From positions 124,001 to 188,000 of the forward strand of contig LCZK01000004.1 of the NCBI GenBank assembly GCA_001025035.1: a stretch of DNA of 64,000 nucleotides. The letters run 5' to 3'. A program made the position numbers and the translations under genes. How positions within the stretch are numbered: position 1 is the stretch's first letter; every line of letters begins with the position of its first letter. Source of the DNA: Actinobacteria bacterium IMCC26207 (GTDB taxonomy: Bacteria; Actinomycetota; Acidimicrobiia; Acidimicrobiales; Microtrichaceae). Shown piece after piece: positions 36,858 to 45,467 of the stretch. A model generated the notes under the pieces. That model was not told the DNA's origin, did no database searches, and worked only from the letters and a program-made list of their open reading frames with translations.

Positions 36858-38234
36858 TCAACTCAGATCGAACAGATCGCTGATGGACTCGGCTAGTCGC
36901 TCACCGCGGGCCGACCCAGAGGATTCCTTGAGCCGAATGGTGGGCAGGTGCAACATCTTCGCAACCATCGCCCGACTCAGCGCCTCTACTGCCTCGAATT
37001 GCTCCGGGCTCAGACTGTCAAGGCGCGACCCAAATCGTTCCAATTCTGCGGAGCGCATGGACTCAATTTGCTCTCGCAGCGAGGTGATCAGCGGGTCGAC
37101 TTCGCGTGCAGAAGAAATCGCTGCAAAGCGAACGGCCTCTTCCTCAACAATTTCTCGAACTGCATCGGCCTCTGCATGACGAGCAGCCAAATTGGCCTCA
37201 GTCAGAGCAGAAACATCCTGCATATCGAGCAACTCCACTCCATCTAGTCGACCGATGGACGGGTCAATATCTCGAGGTACCCCCACGTCAACCACCAACA
37301 GTGGCGCAAACCTCTGGAGTAAGACTTCTTGCATCATCTCTAGGGTGACCACCGAGGTCGGTGCGCCAGTAGCACTCAGCAGTACATCAGCCTGTGCGAT
37401 TTCAGCTGAAAGAGATTCCAGGCCGACTCCTCGAATAGAAGCAACCTCGGATTGATCAAGTAACGAGCTAGCCAGGTTGACGGCGCGGTCCTCGGAACGG
37501 TTCGCAATGACGAGTTCTGAAACGCCAGCATCAGCTAAGAACGAAGCCATGCCTCGGGCCATCGGTCCAGCGCCAAGCACCAGCACACGCTTGCCAGCTA
37601 GTCCAGTAGCGGCGCGAGTACCTGCGCATCGAGCTGCCTGATCCTCGCTAAGCGTTGCGCCAACCGGAGCAGCAACGGGTTCCGGGGAACTGCTGGCCTC
37701 TGCGAAGCGCTCGCCTGCCATGATCACTGCCGCTTGAGAGACCGAGGTGACATGGTGTGCAATACGAGTCTCGGTTCGAGCGCGCTTACCAACCTCGAGT
37801 GCGTGGCGAAACAGCAAGTTCATCGACCGCCGCGCTGTTCCCTCCTGCCGAGCAACATCCCAAGCAGTGCGAACCTGACCCAGAATCTCATGCTCACCTG
37901 GGACTGCCGAATCTAGGCCGGCTGCAACCTCGAACAAATGCTGAACAGCCTGTTCATCGTGATGCACATACAGATTTTCGGTGAACGTTTCTGGTGGCAG
38001 AAAGGTGAGATCGCCGAAAAACTCGATTACTTGGCTGTTTGCGGCATGAAACCGCTCGGCAATGAGATACACCTCGGTGCGATTGCAGGTGGCAAGAATG
38101 ACCACCTCGACTACGTCCTCGGCCGAGACCAAATCATGGAGCATCTTGGGAAGGCGCTCGCTAGAAATGACCATCCGCTCAAGCAGGTCAAGGGGTGCAG
38201 TTCGGTGGTTGGCTCCAACTACGAGGACAGACAC
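36858..38234 (-). CDS. hemA: Glutamyl-tRNA reductase
   Basis: A 458-residue enzyme reducing glutamyl-tRNA to glutamate-1-semialdehyde with NADPH. The catalytic cysteine is C50 in LATCNRTEVY, the canonical position. The NADPH motif is VLVLGAGPMARGMASFL, and a C-terminal helical dimerisation domain is present. A stretch of about 30 residues before the NADPH domain (EASSSPEPVAAPVGATLSED) looks inserted. It is the first committed haem enzyme and lies close to rex in the operon. Confidence 0.96.
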   Translation of the reverse strand: MSVLVVGANHRTAPLDLLERMVISSERLPKMLHDLVSAEDVVEVVILATCNRTEVYLIAERFHAANSQVIEFFGDLTFLPPETFTENLYVHHDEQAVQHLFEVAAGLDSAVPGEHEILGQVRTAWDVARQEGTARRSMNLLFRHALEVGKRARTETRIAHHVTSVSQAAVIMAGERFAEASSSPEPVAAPVGATLSEDQAARCAGTRAATGLAGKRVLVLGAGPMARGMASFLADAGVSELVIANRSEDRAVNLASSLLDQSEVASIRGVGLESLSAEIAQADVLLSATGAPTSVVTLEMMQEVLLQRFAPLLVVDVGVPRDIDPSIGRLDGVELLDMQDVSALTEANLAARHAEADAVREIVEEEAVRFAAISSAREVDPLITSLREQIESMRSAELERFGSRLDSLSPEQFEAVEALSRAMVAKMLHLPTIRLKESSGSARGERLAESISDLFDLS

Positions 38235-38932
38235 GCCAGCAGGCGCTCCTTCGCTTCAGCACAGCGGCCCATTCGGACTAATACAAGGATGCTCTCATCC
38301 AGCGCAGATCGCCAGTCAGGAGCATCAAATGTGACATCTCTCCTACTCCCATCAGCACTGCTCCGGGCCGCTTGGAGTTCTTGGCGGACTTGCGCAATCA
38401 CTTCTGCGAGTTGTTCCCCCTGCTCCGAAGTCAGTCCAAGGACACTCTCAAGCGAGGCATCTACTCGTCTCGCCACCCACTGACTTAATGCCGGACTGCC
38501 TTCAGAGTCGGAGACAGCAATGGTCACTGAGCCCCAGTGCAGCGTCGCCGGAAAGCTCACGTCACCCGCGTGTGCCATGTCTGCTCGATTCACCAGGATT
38601 CCTGCTTCGGTGCACAAGGCTCCAACCTGATTATTTACAGCGGGGTCGTTCGTGGCCACGATGACGAACAGGACCTTCGGTGACTGGGTTTCCCCTGCTG
38701 TCGTTATCGGATCAAGGTCAGCAGGCTCAAACACGCGGCGTTCGATGTGCAGGAGTTCCGATGCATCGAGTTCATCAAAATCTTGATGAAGTGACGGGGC
38801 AATCACTCTTACTCGTGCGCCCGCCTGTAGCAGCCTGCGAGTCCTTCGGACTGCCACAGCACCACCACCGACCACAACGCAGTTTCGACCCTGAACCTGT
38901 AACTGCACCGAGAGTTGCGCTGACTCAGACAT
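38219..38932 (-). CDS. Precorrin-2 dehydrogenase / sirohydrochlorin ferrochelatase (CysG N-domain type)
   Basis: A 237-residue protein of the Met8/CysG-B family that oxidises precorrin-2 to sirohydrochlorin with NAD and can insert iron to give sirohaem. The NAD motif is NCVVVGGGAVAVRRTRRLL near the N-terminus, followed by VRVIAPSL. VNRADMAHAGDVSFPATLHWGS matches the catalytic region. It overlaps hemA by 16 bp and starts two bases after the rex stop. With the CobA domain downstream it completes sirohaem synthesis. Confidence 0.92.
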   Translation of the reverse strand: MSESAQLSVQLQVQGRNCVVVGGGAVAVRRTRRLLQAGARVRVIAPSLHQDFDELDASELLHIERRVFEPADLDPITTAGETQSPKVLFVIVATNDPAVNNQVGALCTEAGILVNRADMAHAGDVSFPATLHWGSVTIAVSDSEGSPALSQWVARRVDASLESVLGLTSEQGEQLAEVIAQVRQELQAARSSADGSRRDVTFDAPDWRSALDESILVLVRMGRCAEAKERLLACLSS

Positions 38933-38934
38933 GC

Positions 38935-39654
38935 TCAGCTAGCAGTTGCTGGATTGGCTGCGCGCCGTTGCTCTGCAGCCGCTGCGGCGGCCGCTGCCTC
39001 AACTGCGGCGGCTGCGGCCGCCCTGCGCTCCTCATGGAATGCCAGAATCTGCAACTCAACAGCCACGTCAACATCGCGAACCAGTACATCCACCGGTAGG
39101 TCCAACACGGTGGGAGCAAAGTTTAGAATTGACCGCACGCCAGCCCGCGCCAAGGTATCTGCAGCATCTTGTGCCGCTGCCGGTGGGGTGGTGATAATTC
39201 CAATCACGACTCCGTGTTCTTCTACTAATTCCGCCAAGCGCTCCTCATGTTCAATCACGAGGTCTCCGACCTGTTCGCCGACGCGGCCCGGGTCAATGTC
39301 CACCACAGCTACAACCGAAAATCCCCTATCAGAGAATCCGGCGAACTTGGCCAAAGCCGATCCGAGGTTGCCGGCACCAACTATGAGGCAGGGCCAATCA
39401 TGGGTGAGTCCAAGTTCCCGACGGATCTCAACGAGAAGGTGATCCACCCCGTAGCCCACCCCGCGGGTTCCGTAGGAACCAAAATACGACAAATCTTTAC
39501 GAACCTTGGCCGCGTTGACTCCGGCCATCTCTGCGAGTTGCTCCGAAGAGGTTTTGCTGCGCCCCTCGGACTGCATCTGCAATAAGCAACGGTGATACAC
39601 AGGCAAGCGCGCAATCGTCGCTTCGGGAATGACTCGACGGCGTGCGGGCGACAT
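38935..39654 (-). CDS. rex: Redox-sensing transcriptional repressor Rex
   Basis: A 239-residue repressor that binds DNA when NAD dominates and leaves it when NADH rises. The winged-helix region is QLAEMAGVNAAKVRKDLSYFG followed by SYGTRGVGY, and the Rossmann motif is LIVGAGNLGSALAKF. The C-terminus is an Ala-rich tail. Start ATG 39654 (GTG 39657 is also in frame). TAACTT sits six bases upstream, suggesting a leaderless message, and a Rex-like operator lies just beyond it. The order rex-hemA-hemC-hemD matches the known Streptomyces rex-hem operon. Confidence 0.95.
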   Translation of the reverse strand: MSPARRRVIPEATIARLPVYHRCLLQMQSEGRSKTSSEQLAEMAGVNAAKVRKDLSYFGSYGTRGVGYGVDHLLVEIRRELGLTHDWPCLIVGAGNLGSALAKFAGFSDRGFSVVAVVDIDPGRVGEQVGDLVIEHEERLAELVEEHGVVIGIITTPPAAAQDAADTLARAGVRSILNFAPTVLDLPVDVLVRDVDVAVELQILAFHEERRAAAAAAVEAAAAAAAAEQRRAANPATAS

Positions 39655-39672
39655 CACGACAAGTTACAGCGC

Positions 39673-39690
39673 TTGTTCACAAGTTCACAA
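39673..39690. promoter_or_regulatory. Probable Rex autoregulatory operator
   Basis: TTGTTCACAAGTTCACAA has a perfect right half (TTCACAA) and a left half with two mismatches to TTGTGAA, at the 4-base spacing of the Rex consensus. It is 18 bp upstream of the rex ATG, between the possible -10 TAACTT (39661-39666) and the -35 area. rex autoregulation through such a site is known in Streptomyces. The TTCACAA half-site is also repeated in tandem. Confidence 0.6.
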
Positions 39691-39727
39691 AGTCGCAGAT
39701 CAGAACTGAACACTGCTTTTTCCGCCG

Positions 39728-41227
39728 CTATTTCAGCTGATGGCGAATGATCTTTCCGGTGACCCCACGAGGAATGTTCTCGACAAACCAGATCTTGTTC
39801 GGACACTTGTAACTCGAGAGTCGCTCGGCACAGAAAGCGACAATATCGTCCTCTTCAAGGGGAGCGCCTGGCCGAGCTTGAACATAGGCTTTGACTGCTT
39901 CGCCCGTGTAGGGGTGTGGGACTCCGACAACTGCGCAGGCATCGATTCCAGGGTGCTCAAGCAGCACAGATTCCACCTCAGCGGGAAAGACGTTAAACCC
40001 CGACACGATAATCAGATCCTTCAGGCGATCTACCAAGAACAAGTAGCCCTCATCGTCCACCACGGCTACGTCGCCGGTTCGCAACCAACCATCCTTTGTT
40101 AGGACTCGATCTGTTGCCTCGGGGTCTTTCCAGTAGCCCGCAAACACGTTCGGGCCATGGACCAGGATCTCTCCTGCATCACCTACTAGGACATCCTCAT
40201 CGTTTTCATCCACGATCCGAAGCTCAACCCCTGGAACGGGAATCCCAATCGACCCGAACGGAGCGTCGGTTCCAGTTGGACTCGTCACCACAGGTGAGGC
40301 CTCGGTCAGGCCGTAGCCTTCCTCCAGCCTCAAGCCCAGCTTTGCTTCAACTGCTTGGGCGACCTCAACTGGCAACTTGGCCGCACCCGAGACTGCGAGT
40401 CGGACAGAGGCAACCATGGAAGCGTCAATACCCGGTATGCCAGCCCATGCCGCCCACATAGTTGGCGGACCAGAGACCACCGAGACACCATGCTTTTGAA
40501 TCGATTCCAGCCCCGACACGGGGTCGAATCGTTCAATCAGCAGCACTGCTGAGCCGACTGCCAATGAAACGCCCAGAACTACATTGAGCCCAAATATATG
40601 AAACAGCGGCAACACACCGAAGACCACATCATCTCCGTTTTGTACCTCATCCGAAGAGGCCAAGGTCTGGCAGATGTTGGCATAGAGATTGCCGTGGGTG
40701 AGCATCGCTGGCCTAGGCGAGCCTGCAGTACCCGAGGTGTAAATCAAAACGGCGAGGTCATCCGGAGCCCGGTCCGTAATGCCAACCTCAGCTGCACCAT
40801 CTTCAGTCCCAAGATCCTCGAGCTGAACCCCGTTTTCGGGAACAAACCCGGCTCCGATCACATGCTCAACAGTGGGTAGCGAGGATCGTTCAATCCCCAA
40901 GAATGCTTGGCGACCCGCAGCCCCAACAATGACTGCTTGGGCTCCAACAAGATCAATCTCGTGCTGCATTGCAGTGCTCGGATTTGTGGGATTCAGCGGA
41001 ACAATGACGAGGCCAGCACCAAGGCCAGCAAGGTACGAGACCACAAAGTACCGATTGTTGCCAGAGATCAGCGCAACGCGATCTCCGGGCTTGAGACCCA
41101 ATGAGACCAGCCCAGCGCGCAGCTGCGCGACCTGCGCGCGCAATGATCCATAGGTGGTGGGTTTTCCGCGGCTGATGAGCGCGCACGCGTCGTCAGGGTG
41201 GTTTTCGAGAATCGTGGCCAAGTTCAC
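39728..41227 (-). CDS. Acyl-CoA synthetase (AMP-binding, FadD-like)
   Basis: A 499-residue adenylate-forming ligase. The AMP/phosphate loop is VLIYTSGTAGSPRPAMLTHG at about residues 158-177, followed by GYGLTEASPVV, the adenine motif DGWLRTGDVAVVDDEGYLFLVDRLKD, and a catalytic C-terminal lysine in RGVTGKIIRHQ. It would activate a fatty or aromatic acid to its CoA ester; the substrate is not readable. The start is GTG 41227. It is separate from rex (73-bp gap with the Rex site between). Confidence 0.9.
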   Translation of the reverse strand: MNLATILENHPDDACALISRGKPTTYGSLRAQVAQLRAGLVSLGLKPGDRVALISGNNRYFVVSYLAGLGAGLVIVPLNPTNPSTAMQHEIDLVGAQAVIVGAAGRQAFLGIERSSLPTVEHVIGAGFVPENGVQLEDLGTEDGAAEVGITDRAPDDLAVLIYTSGTAGSPRPAMLTHGNLYANICQTLASSDEVQNGDDVVFGVLPLFHIFGLNVVLGVSLAVGSAVLLIERFDPVSGLESIQKHGVSVVSGPPTMWAAWAGIPGIDASMVASVRLAVSGAAKLPVEVAQAVEAKLGLRLEEGYGLTEASPVVTSPTGTDAPFGSIGIPVPGVELRIVDENDEDVLVGDAGEILVHGPNVFAGYWKDPEATDRVLTKDGWLRTGDVAVVDDEGYLFLVDRLKDLIIVSGFNVFPAEVESVLLEHPGIDACAVVGVPHPYTGEAVKAYVQARPGAPLEEDDIVAFCAERLSSYKCPNKIWFVENIPRGVTGKIIRHQLK

Positions 41228-41295
41228 TTATAACCAAAGTAGCCGCAGGTGTGCCCGATGCCACCCATCAACTCACCCCTGCGATGGAAGAAAAC

Positions 41296-41388
41296 TCAGC
41301 GAGGGGCAAGAACCACGAGTTGTAGAAGCGAGGCAGTCATCAGAACAAGCATCAGAATCACGATTGCAATCGTGGTGTTTCTCCTCAT
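41296..41388 (-). CDS. 30-residue single-helix membrane peptide
   Basis: A small open reading frame starting at ATG 41388, which overlaps the stop of the upstream SAM hydroxide adenosyltransferase gene as ATGA. It encodes MRRNTTIAIVILMLVLMTAS and then LLQLVVLAPR. Two arginines precede one hydrophobic helix of about 20 residues and the tail is short and basic, the look of a real small membrane protein with N-in topology. Coupling by overlap, a proper stop and the amphipathic layout support it. I do not recognise it; it may be a regulator of a neighbouring membrane process or a by-product. Confidence 0.55.
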   Translation of the reverse strand: MRRNTTIAIVILMLVLMTASLLQLVVLAPR

Positions 41389-42290
41389 GATTGTGGCCGA
41401 AACGAGGGTGAGAGCTGTACCGGCGTGGTCACCCCGCGAGCGGGTTCCTCGGCACTATCAAGTGGACTCAACGTCAAAGCATCTCCAGTATCTAGGCCCA
41501 GTTCTTGAGCAGCCGAGGCTCGGTCACACACCAAAGCTAAAGCGCCATAGCTGTCGATAACCAAGCCAAGCGCGCCAGTACTGAGTTCAGAGAAACTGCT
41601 GACTCGCTTCACTGTTCGCACCGTCGGTGCGTCCAGGCTGAGCGTGGCTCCCGAGTCCAAACTCAACGTAAAGACTGTTCCAAGGGCGTCGACCTCATCT
41701 GGATCAGCATTGAGTTGCGCGTTGCCATAGTGATCGATCCACAGCACCTCGGCCGTCAACACAGTCTCGGTGAGTTCAGAAATCGGAAGCGTTCCAGGGA
41801 TGAGTCCGGCAGGCTCAATAAGGTCACCTAGTTCCTCAAGCGGCACACCGTTACAAAGGTGAGCAGCCACTGGCGCAAATACGTCTCGACCGTCAAACAG
41901 CGAGCCTGCGCCCGCTAGGTGATACTCGGGGTTATTGAGCCACACTGCGCGTGTTGCTCCACCAACCATGGCTACTGCCGGAGCTAGAACTCCATTATCT
42001 GGCCCGAGCAGAATCGACTGCCCATCGCCAACCTCAACTGCAATGGCTCGACGAGTTGTTCCAACACTGGGATCAACCACAGCAATCACTACGCCAGGGG
42101 CTAGGTACTGAGCAGCACGGCCAAGAGCCAGCCCACCTGCGCGAACGTCATAGGGGGCAATCTCGTGGGTGATATCGATCACGCTCACGAGCGGGGCGAT
42201 CTGGCGAATCACGGAGTGAACCACACCGACGAACTCATCGGTGTGCCCATAATCCGAAAGAAACGAGATCGTGTCGTATCGCAAACTCAT
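41385..42290 (-). CDS. SAM hydroxide adenosyltransferase (DUF62 family)
   Basis: A 301-residue member of the fluorinase/chlorinase superfamily in which most bacterial members hydrolyse S-adenosylmethionine to adenosine and methionine using hydroxide. Motifs are ISFLSDYGHTDEFVGVVHSV at the N-terminus, VIAVVDPSVGTTRRAIAV and LLGPDNGVLAPA, with a C-terminal beta-barrel domain (WIDHYGNAQLN). Halogenase members carry a 21-residue insertion that I do not see. Its stop overlaps the small peptide start. Confidence 0.9.
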   Translation of the reverse strand: MSLRYDTISFLSDYGHTDEFVGVVHSVIRQIAPLVSVIDITHEIAPYDVRAGGLALGRAAQYLAPGVVIAVVDPSVGTTRRAIAVEVGDGQSILLGPDNGVLAPAVAMVGGATRAVWLNNPEYHLAGAGSLFDGRDVFAPVAAHLCNGVPLEELGDLIEPAGLIPGTLPISELTETVLTAEVLWIDHYGNAQLNADPDEVDALGTVFTLSLDSGATLSLDAPTVRTVKRVSSFSELSTGALGLVIDSYGALALVCDRASAAQELGLDTGDALTLSPLDSAEEPARGVTTPVQLSPSFRPQS

Positions 42291-42358
42291 GCCCTGCCAA
42301 CGTACCCCGACTCGCCCAAGAAACCCGATTTGGGCTGCGAGGGACCCCCGTTTAGGGG

Positions 42359-43147
42359 TTAGCCCGCTAGCTCGCGAGATCGTTCAGTTGCTGCAGCTAT
42401 GGCATCAATCAGAGTTTCTTGAAGCTTGCCGGTTTGCAGCACGCGAAGGGCCGCCTCGGTTGTCCCACCTGGTGAAGCAACCCGAGCGCGAAGCTCGGCT
42501 GGGTCCCAATCTTGCTCGATCAGCAATCTGGCAGAACCCAACAGGGTCTGTCGCACCAGCGCATCAGCCGTGGCCGGGTCCAAGCCTTGAAGAACGCCAG
42601 CCTGAATCATCGCTTCGGCAATCAAGAACACATAGGCCGGGCCAGAACCAGAGACAGCGGTGACAGCATCGAGTTGGGATTCAGGAACTCGAACCACCGT
42701 GCCAACTGCATCCAAGATCTGCTCGGCCCAAGCCAGATCGGATTCGGTAGCAGCCGACCCACCACTCATGGCCGCTGCCCCTTCACCAACCAAAGCTGGC
42801 GTATTTGGCATTGCTCGAATCACTGCCACCTGTGGCCCAATCGCGGATTCAAGCGTGGCCAAGTTGATGCCAGCAGCAATAGACAAAACTCGCTGCACTC
42901 CTAGATTGCGCAACGCAGTCAATGCTTCGACCACGTGATTGGGCTTGGTGGCCACGATGACTTGCTGCGCTCCAACGGCCTGCTCCAGAACCGCTACACC
43001 CGGAAAGAGCAGCGCGAGTTCGCTACGACGCTCCTCTGAAACCTCGACCACTGAGACTTGCTCCGCTCGCAACAGACCATGACTCAGCAATCCGTGCAGA
43101 AGTGCAGTGCCCATGGACCCGCCGCCAATAAGTTCAAGTTCTTCCAT
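42359..43147 (-). CDS. proC: Pyrroline-5-carboxylate reductase
   Basis: A 262-residue enzyme for the last step of proline synthesis, reducing pyrroline-5-carboxylate with NAD(P)H. The Rossmann motif LELIGGGSMGTALLHGLL is at the N-terminus, RAMPNTPALVGEGAAAM in the middle, and the substrate-binding signature (DAVTAVSGSGPAYVFLIAEA, then SPGGTTEAAL) in the C-terminal half. I chose ATG 43147: TAGTCT lies seven bases upstream, so it is probably leaderless. The frame extends to 43192 without adding family sequence. Confidence 0.95.
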   Translation of the reverse strand: MEELELIGGGSMGTALLHGLLSHGLLRAEQVSVVEVSEERRSELALLFPGVAVLEQAVGAQQVIVATKPNHVVEALTALRNLGVQRVLSIAAGINLATLESAIGPQVAVIRAMPNTPALVGEGAAAMSGGSAATESDLAWAEQILDAVGTVVRVPESQLDAVTAVSGSGPAYVFLIAEAMIQAGVLQGLDPATADALVRQTLLGSARLLIEQDWDPAELRARVASPGGTTEAALRVLQTGKLQETLIDAIAAATERSRELAG

Positions 43148-43169
43148 GGCGGCAAGACTAGTAAGCAGG

Positions 43170-43207
43170 GCGAGGTCCAGGTGCTTCCCCAAACCCCTGA
43201 ACCTCGC
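43170..43207. repeat. Inverted repeat between proC and the ybjN-like gene
   Basis: Twelve-base arms at 43170-43181 and 43196-43207 (GCGAGGTCCAGG and CCTGAACCTCGC) pair with one mismatch around a 14-base loop. The element sits 22 bp upstream of the proC start. It may be an operator for proC or part of termination after the mshA-ybjN pair. No U-tract follows on either strand. Confidence 0.4.
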
Positions 43208-43242
43208 AGGGGTGAACTTAGGCTGATCTGGCTGCGCTGTCA

Positions 43243-43260
43243 GCGGGGAGCGCGCCCCGC
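43243..43260 (-). terminator. GC hairpin directly after the ybjN-like gene
   Basis: GCGGGG-AGCGCG-CCCCGC forms a perfect 6-bp GC stem right at the stop codon of the minus-strand gene ending at 43261. There is no U-run, so if it terminates it is of the I-shaped type without tail common in actinobacteria. Confidence 0.45.
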
Positions 43261-43737
43261 CTAGCCCTCGAAGCGTGAAGCAAACCCCAGCCGCATAGCG
43301 GGCCGGAAACTCTGTTCTACGTACGAGTAAACAGACCCAAAAAGACGATCAAGTTCGGCCTCGGTCACCCACTGCACGGGAATCTGCCCGACAAGGAACA
43401 CCGCATCCTCGGACCCAATCGCAAACCGCAGTCCGTAAAATCGAAGATTTCGACGCAGTAAGTACTCATAGGTTTGCGCCAAGTTCTCTTCGGGGCTTGG
43501 CATCAAATAGGTCTCGACATGCAAGGTTCGCTGTCGCAAGTGAAACCAAACCGAAAACATTCCCTTCTCTTCGGAAGAGACTCGGATCATCCAGCGGCGC
43601 TCCCCCGAGTCAGTGTCCCGCTCGACTGACTCCACGCAAGGATTTTGGTCGACCTGCTCGGCTAACCACTGCTCGATACGCGTGTCAATCTGCTGCAATT
43701 CGGCAGCAGTTGCGGGCGGGAGAGCGTCAGCAATCAT
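43261..43737 (-). CDS. YbjN-domain protein
   Basis: A 158-residue protein of the YbjN family, whose fold resembles type III secretion chaperones. Visible are the core beta strands (KGMFSVWFHLRQRTLHVETYLM) and RNLRFYGLRFAIGSEDAVFLVGQIP. Start ATG 43737 overlaps the mshA stop as ATGA; ATG 43743 is also possible. In mycobacteria a YbjN protein also follows mshA, so the pairing is conserved. Function is unknown; a chaperone or regulatory role is a family-level guess. Confidence 0.85.
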   Translation of the reverse strand: MIADALPPATAAELQQIDTRIEQWLAEQVDQNPCVESVERDTDSGERRWMIRVSSEEKGMFSVWFHLRQRTLHVETYLMPSPEENLAQTYEYLLRRNLRFYGLRFAIGSEDAVFLVGQIPVQWVTEAELDRLFGSVYSYVEQSFRPAMRLGFASRFEG

Positions 43738-44942
43738 CAACATTCCACCAGTTGACGTGCCCGCAGATCGCCATAGAGGCGGCGCAACCTGCCAGCGGTG
43801 GTCGCCCATGCGTAGCGATCAGACTCGATGGCGCCAGCGCGACCCATGGCGGCAGCTCGTTCGGGGTGAGCGAGGAGCTCGTCAATTCGCTCTGCAAACA
43901 AACTCGGATCTCGGGAATCGATCAAGAAACCGGTAAGGCCATCCTGGACCAATGAGCGAAGGCCACCGACTGCCGCTGCCACAACCGGGGTTGCGCAAGC
44001 CGCCGCTTCGAGGGCCACGAGTCCAAATGACTCGGAGCGACTTGGAACAATCACCACATCTGCAGCCCGGTAAAAAGTGGAGAGCGCATGATGAGGCTGT
44101 GGCTCAATCCAGTGGACGCGCTCAGCCACACCTAGGGAATCGATGAGCGCCAGCACGCTAGCGAGTTCTTCTTGGCCTTCTGCGCCGCTGGGGCCGCCCA
44201 CCACGATCAGTCGGGCTTGTTGATTTTGCAATTGAGCCAGAGCAGCAACTGCAATCTTCAAACCCTTCAATGGCTGAATACGCCCAACAAACAACAGCGT
44301 GGGACGATCATCAATGCCGAGTGCGGTCTGAGCTCCAAGACGCTCTCCCGGAGAGAAAAACGCGTGGTCGACTCCGGGGGCGACTAGCTCAATACGCTCG
44401 GGAATCGCACCGTAAAACTGGATGAGTTGCTCGGCTTCTACTGGGTTGGATGCACAGATTGCATCACAGCAACCAATCACCTGCGCCTCGGCCTGAACGC
44501 GCTCAAGTGACTCAGTATCTCCAGCCTCGGCCTTCACTCTGGCCAGCGTGTGAAACGTGGCCACGAGAGGCAGGTTCAGATCGTGCTTGAGTCGGTGAGC
44601 AGCTACTGCTGACAGCCAATAGTTGGCATGCAACACATCGACGGGACGCTCCGCCAAGTCGGCTGCAATGCCATCGGCAAATTCCTCAACCCGAGAGAGA
44701 AGCTCTTCCTTTGGAAGCTGCGAGGGTCCGGCAGTTACGTGCACTACCTCAAAGCCGGGCTCAACCGAAACCCGGTCTGGCAGATCATCAGCCCACTTGC
44801 GCACATACACTCGAACATCAACACCGGCCTGAGCCAGTGAGGCACTGAGTTCGCGCACATAGACATTCATGCCACCAGAGTCACCGACGCCCGGCTGCTC
44901 AAGCGGCGATGTGTGCATGGAGATGATTGCCACGGAACTCAC
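43737..44942 (-). CDS. mshA: D-inositol-3-phosphate glycosyltransferase, mycothiol pathway
   Basis: A 401-residue GT4-family glycosyltransferase. The N-terminus ISMHTSPLEQPGVGDSGGMN is the MshA signature that binds the inositol phosphate. The GT-B C-domain has LLFVGRIQPLKGL and the nucleotide-sugar motif VPSRSESFGLVALEAAACATPV. MshA joins N-acetylglucosamine to 1-L-inositol-1-phosphate, the first step to mycothiol, the actinobacterial thiol. This is one of the best pointers to Actinobacteria in the window. Confidence 0.92.
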   Translation of the reverse strand: MSSVAIISMHTSPLEQPGVGDSGGMNVYVRELSASLAQAGVDVRVYVRKWADDLPDRVSVEPGFEVVHVTAGPSQLPKEELLSRVEEFADGIAADLAERPVDVLHANYWLSAVAAHRLKHDLNLPLVATFHTLARVKAEAGDTESLERVQAEAQVIGCCDAICASNPVEAEQLIQFYGAIPERIELVAPGVDHAFFSPGERLGAQTALGIDDRPTLLFVGRIQPLKGLKIAVAALAQLQNQQARLIVVGGPSGAEGQEELASVLALIDSLGVAERVHWIEPQPHHALSTFYRAADVVIVPSRSESFGLVALEAAACATPVVAAAVGGLRSLVQDGLTGFLIDSRDPSLFAERIDELLAHPERAAAMGRAGAIESDRYAWATTAGRLRRLYGDLRARQLVEC

Positions 44943-45004
44943 GAGAGTCTCAACCCCGTTGAGGCAAATTCATTCCCGTAGGGCCCGAAAGCCTGAGCCT
45001 CCAC

Positions 45005-45400
45005 TTAAACCTCGGCAGCCGATGTAGCACTGAGAAGGTCTCTTGCAGCGGCTTCGCTCTCTCGCAGGAACGACTCGTAGATACGCACGAGCGCCTTCTT
45101 CTGCTCCTCTGTAATACAAGGGTCACGACGAATTTCAGCAACCACGTTCACCTGACCGTCCGGCTCATCAAGGATCCCGGCACGCACATACAGCGTCTCG
45201 GATGAGATCTCGAGGGCGCGAGCAATCTGCTGCAATATCTCGGCCGAGGGCCTACGCAAACCGCGCTCAATCTGCGACAGATAGGGGTTCGACACACCGG
45301 CCATCTCGGAGAGTTTGCGCAGTGAAAGCTGCCCGATGTTGCGCTGTTCGCGAATGAACTCGCCTAGGTCTGACCAGCGGCGATCCAGATCTTCTTTCAT
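45005..45400 (-). CDS. XRE-family transcriptional regulator
   Basis: A 131-residue regulator with one helix-turn-helix at about residues 11-66: FIREQRNIGQLSLRKLSEMA, GVSNPYLSQIERGLRRPSAE and ILQQIARALEISSETLYVRAG. The C-terminal half is a short helical domain of the kind found in a conserved actinobacterial regulator encoded near mshA. The ATG is preceded by TAAGAT at seven bases, so it is probably leaderless. Target genes are not evident. Confidence 0.88.
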   Translation of the reverse strand: MKEDLDRRWSDLGEFIREQRNIGQLSLRKLSEMAGVSNPYLSQIERGLRRPSAEILQQIARALEISSETLYVRAGILDEPDGQVNVVAEIRRDPCITEEQKKALVRIYESFLRESEAAARDLLSATSAAEV

Positions 45401-45467
45401 TCCACGGATCTTACCGCGACTCTCGCGAACACTTCGATTGCAAGAGTAAGCGGCAGCAGGCTGTGGC

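Noticed and set aside
43170-43207. Inverted repeat upstream of proC as a standard intrinsic terminator
   Set aside because: The loop is 14 bases and there is no U-tract on either strand, so I list it only as a repeat.
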